In this document: positions 18,485-18,785 of the stretch, one piece after another
How the letters are laid out: every line of letters begins with the position of its first letter
How positions within the stretch are numbered: the first letter of the stretch is position 1
Assembly (NCBI GenBank): GCA_900169235.1
Contig: FWCC01000453.1
Coordinates: 1-18,785 of the forward strand
Origin: Zarea fungicola
Lineage: Eukaryota; Ascomycota; Sordariomycetes; Hypocreales; Cordycipitaceae
Direction: 5' to 3'
DNA length: 18,785 nucleotides
Made by a program: the position numbers and the translations under genes
Notes under the pieces: generated by a model
What the model saw: the letters and a program-made list of their open reading frames with translations, nothing else
What the model was told of the DNA's origin: nothing
The model's database searches: none

Positions 18485-18785
18485 CGTGATTGAATTGGTC
18501 GCGTGTGCAGGCTATGAGAAAGGTAACAGGTGCCGCTTGGGAATGTTGATAGTAAGAAGATGCCCTTGGAGAGGGGGTTTTATGATGATTGTCTCGTTGC
18601 CTACCTGCTAATGGGGCCGTTGCAATGCATCCTACGGATGGTTCAGTTTCGGCGACGGACCGGCCGCTCCCCGGCATTGGTTGAATTGATACGAGCCCAC
18701 ATGGTCAGGCATCAGAGAAGGCGCGAGGCTGTGATGACGGAGCCCTTGATAAACCATCCTAGTAATACTTGTGCCACGCCCCCAC
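18485..18785. promoter_or_regulatory. Upstream region of the permease gene
   Basis: 301 bp to the window edge, presumably the permease 5' UTR and proximal promoter on the minus strand. It contains a GC-rich patch near 18645-18675 with several CGG/CCG triplets, but no clear palindrome. No gene is seen, and any neighbour beyond the edge cannot be judged. Confidence 0.4.

Overview
The window looks like nuclear DNA of a filamentous ascomycete (Pezizomycotina), most likely a Sordariomycete. Genes lie on both strands and have separate promoters. Introns are short (mostly 50-80 nt) with GTAAGT/GTRNGT-type donors and CTAAC/CTGAC-type branch sites. The gene families are typical of these fungi: a Zn2Cys6 factor with fungal_trans domain, a DAL5-type MFS carrier, a GH64 glucanase, small secreted Cys-rich proteins and AP-2 mu. 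Hypocreales is my inference from general resemblance, not a demonstrated assignment. I found no rRNA, tRNA, CRISPR or intact transposon.

Layout. 1-1150: gene-poor, ending in an A17C8 homopolymer tract beside a small secreted-protein reading frame (1151-1609) that has no visible ATG. 2107-3899 (-): five-exon MFS anion:cation symporter. 4438-6806 (+): five-exon Zn2Cys6 regulator, divergent from the transporter; their shared promoter carries a perfect 11-bp-arm palindrome with a CCG-N7-CGG core. 6807-8814: about 2 kb without a recognisable gene, with splice-like debris on the minus strand. 8815-10164 (+): secreted GH64 beta-1,3-glucanase. 10600-11058 (+): secreted protein with 15 cysteines. 11426-12091 (+): DsbA/FrnE-like thiol oxidoreductase. 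12269-13741 (-): PLD-like protein with two HKD motifs. 14270-15714 (+): AP-2 complex mu subunit with a terminal GC-AG intron. 16058-18484 (-): thirteen-exon amino-acid/GABA-type permease.

How the genes relate. The only pair with a clear functional link is the divergent regulator and transporter. This is a standard arrangement for a substrate-responsive uptake unit, and the palindrome is the obvious candidate operator. The two secreted proteins at 8815-11058 are adjacent and co-oriented, but each has its own leader. AP-2 mu is a housekeeping endocytosis gene, so the right-hand part is probably core chromosome and the left-hand part more accessory. I do not see a secondary-metabolite cluster.

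The intron-exon models were made by hand from splice consensus, reading-frame closure and remembered family motifs. All three multi-exon transporter and regulator models and the AP-2 mu model close in frame end to end, but none has transcript support here.
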